A stretch of 6,434 bases of DNA, from NCBI GenBank assembly GCA_007128755.1, contig SKWV01000046.1, positions 1 to 6,434 on the forward strand, written 5' to 3'. Positions 5,740-6,434 of this stretch are shown here, in pieces. The position numbers and the translations under genes were made by a program. The DNA is from Trueperaceae bacterium (GTDB lineage Bacteria; Deinococcota; Deinococci; Deinococcales; Trueperaceae). The notes beneath the pieces were generated by a model. It saw only the letters and a list, made by a program, of their open reading frames with translations. It made no database searches and was not told the origin of the DNA. Each line of letters begins with the position of its first letter. The stretch's first letter is position 1.

Positions 5740-6434
5740 CGGCGCCCGACCCGCGGGCGCGGCCCGCACCCCTCGTCGGCACGGTGGTCCTCGCCGGCGT
5801 CGGCCTCATCGGCGGCTCGATCGGCCTGGGCCTGCATGGGCGGTTCCTGGCCGAGCGGGTGGTGGGCCTCGACCCGGATCCGGCGGCCCTCGACGCGGCG
5901 CGCGGCCTGGGCGTGATCGACGCGGCCCGGCTCGAGGCGGGGCCATGGCTCGCCGAGGCCGACCTCGTGGTCTTGGCGACGCCCGTGCGCTCGCTCGAAC
6001 GGCTCGCGCGCGAGCTCATCCCTCACCTGCGCCCGGACGCGATCATCACCGACGTCGGCAGCGTCAAGGCGCCGCTCGTGCGCGCGCTCGCCGGCCAGCG
6101 CTTCGTCGGCGGCCACCCCATGGCCGGCAGCGAGCGCGGCGGCGTGCTCCACGCCGACGCGTCGCTGCTCGAGAACGCCGTCTGGGTGCTGACACCCACG
6201 GCCGAGACCGATCCGGAGGCGCTGCGGCTGGTGCGCGACCTCGTCGACGGCCTGGGCGCGCGGCCGATCGAGGTCGATCCCGACCTGCACGACCGGCTCG
6301 TCGCCACGGTCTCGCATCTCCCCTACCTGGCGGCCCTGGCGCTCACGCGCGCGGTGGGCCTCGCCGACGAGCGCGACCTGCTCGCGCTGCTCGCCGCCGG
6401 CGGGTTCCGCGACCTGACGCGCGTCGCGTCGGGC
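5736..6434 (+). CDS. tyrA: Prephenate dehydrogenase, N-terminal part (3' end outside window)
   Basis: The frame begins at GTG 5736 and stays open to the window end, giving 233 residues. The enzyme oxidatively decarboxylates prephenate to 4-hydroxyphenylpyruvate with NAD(P)+, the step committed to tyrosine. The Rossmann motif GVGLIGGSIG is at 21-30, and an acidic residue at the end of strand 2 (GLDPDP, 44-49) suggests NAD+ preference. DVGSVK (106-111), GGHPMAGSERGG (125-136, with H127), HD..VATVSHLPYLAA (185-200, with H194) and GFRDLTRVASG (223-233) carry the conserved active-site Ser, His and Arg positions of the TyrA family. The start codon shares GTGA with the aroF stop (5736-5739) and no strong Shine-Dalgarno site is seen, so translation is likely coupled to aroF. 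The first 14 residues are Pro/Ala-rich and may be a disordered extension; an internal GTG at 5784 is possible but would shorten the first strand. Any C-terminal ACT domain lies beyond the window. Confidence 0.93.
   Translation, partial: MTAPDPRARPAPLVGTVVLAGVGLIGGSIGLGLHGRFLAERVVGLDPDPAALDAARGLGVIDAARLEAGPWLAEADLVVLATPVRSLERLARELIPHLRPDAIITDVGSVKAPLVRALAGQRFVGGHPMAGSERGGVLHADASLLENAVWVLTPTAETDPEALRLVRDLVDGLGARPIEVDPDLHDRLVATVSHLPYLAALALTRAVGLADERDLLALLAAGGFRDLTRVASG

Noticed and set aside
4288..6317. Minus-strand frames of 493 and 583 codons opposite aroF and tyrA
   Set aside because: No recognisable domain, no ribosome site, and compositional shadow of two genes with complete enzyme motifs on the plus strand.

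Overview
The window is G+C-rich bacterial chromosome (about 70% by eye) with dense genes, strong third-position G/C bias and clear Shine-Dalgarno motifs before several genes. I cannot fix the phylum from this stretch. A high-GC lineage such as Actinomycetota (Thermoleophilia-like), Methylomirabilota/Rokubacteria-like or Myxococcota-like would fit. I see no tRNA, rRNA, CRISPR array, insertion sequence, phage gene or attachment site. The content is mostly core metabolism, and I did not find a clearly new multi-gene defence or mobile system.

Left part (1-2784). The 3' end of an RlmI-type 23S rRNA methyltransferase gene (+) converges on hppA (-), which encodes a 668-residue membrane pyrophosphatase with the K+-dependent signature. 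A nearly perfect 17-bp inverted repeat between the two stop codons probably ends both transcripts. The 282 nt upstream of hppA hold a Shine-Dalgarno site, a possible -10 box and no convincing gene.

Middle (2785-3773). Three small minus-strand genes form a tight operon: a DUF883/YqjD-ElaB-type tail-anchored protein, a YqjE/holin-superfamily-III-type two-helix membrane protein, and a small one-helix protein with an ElaB/YqjD-like tail. The layout parallels enterobacterial yqjD-yqjE-yqjK. The second and third genes overlap by 31 nt, and a 27-bp tandem duplication covers that overlap. A divergent intergenic region (3645-3773) separates the operon from the next plus-strand gene.

Right part (3774-6434, plus strand). 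A class I glutamine-amidotransferase-fold gamma-glutamyl hydrolase (PuuD/peptidase C26 type) comes first. A 187-nt leader follows, containing a possible 34-codon ORF and two hairpins. Next are aroF (Thermotoga-type DAHP synthase with an N-terminal regulatory domain) and tyrA (prephenate dehydrogenase, cut by the window end), joined by a GTGA stop/start overlap. AroF catalyses the first step of the shikimate pathway and TyrA the branch to tyrosine, so this is an aromatic amino-acid operon. AroF keeps the His/Ser pair that binds tyrosine in the Thermotoga enzyme, which predicts feedback control by the branch's end product.

The most unusual features are the 27-bp duplication spanning two gene ends, the ElaB-like tail on the third small protein, two TAnnnT boxes each exactly 7 nt before an ATG (a leaderless-transcription pattern), and the structured aroF leader.
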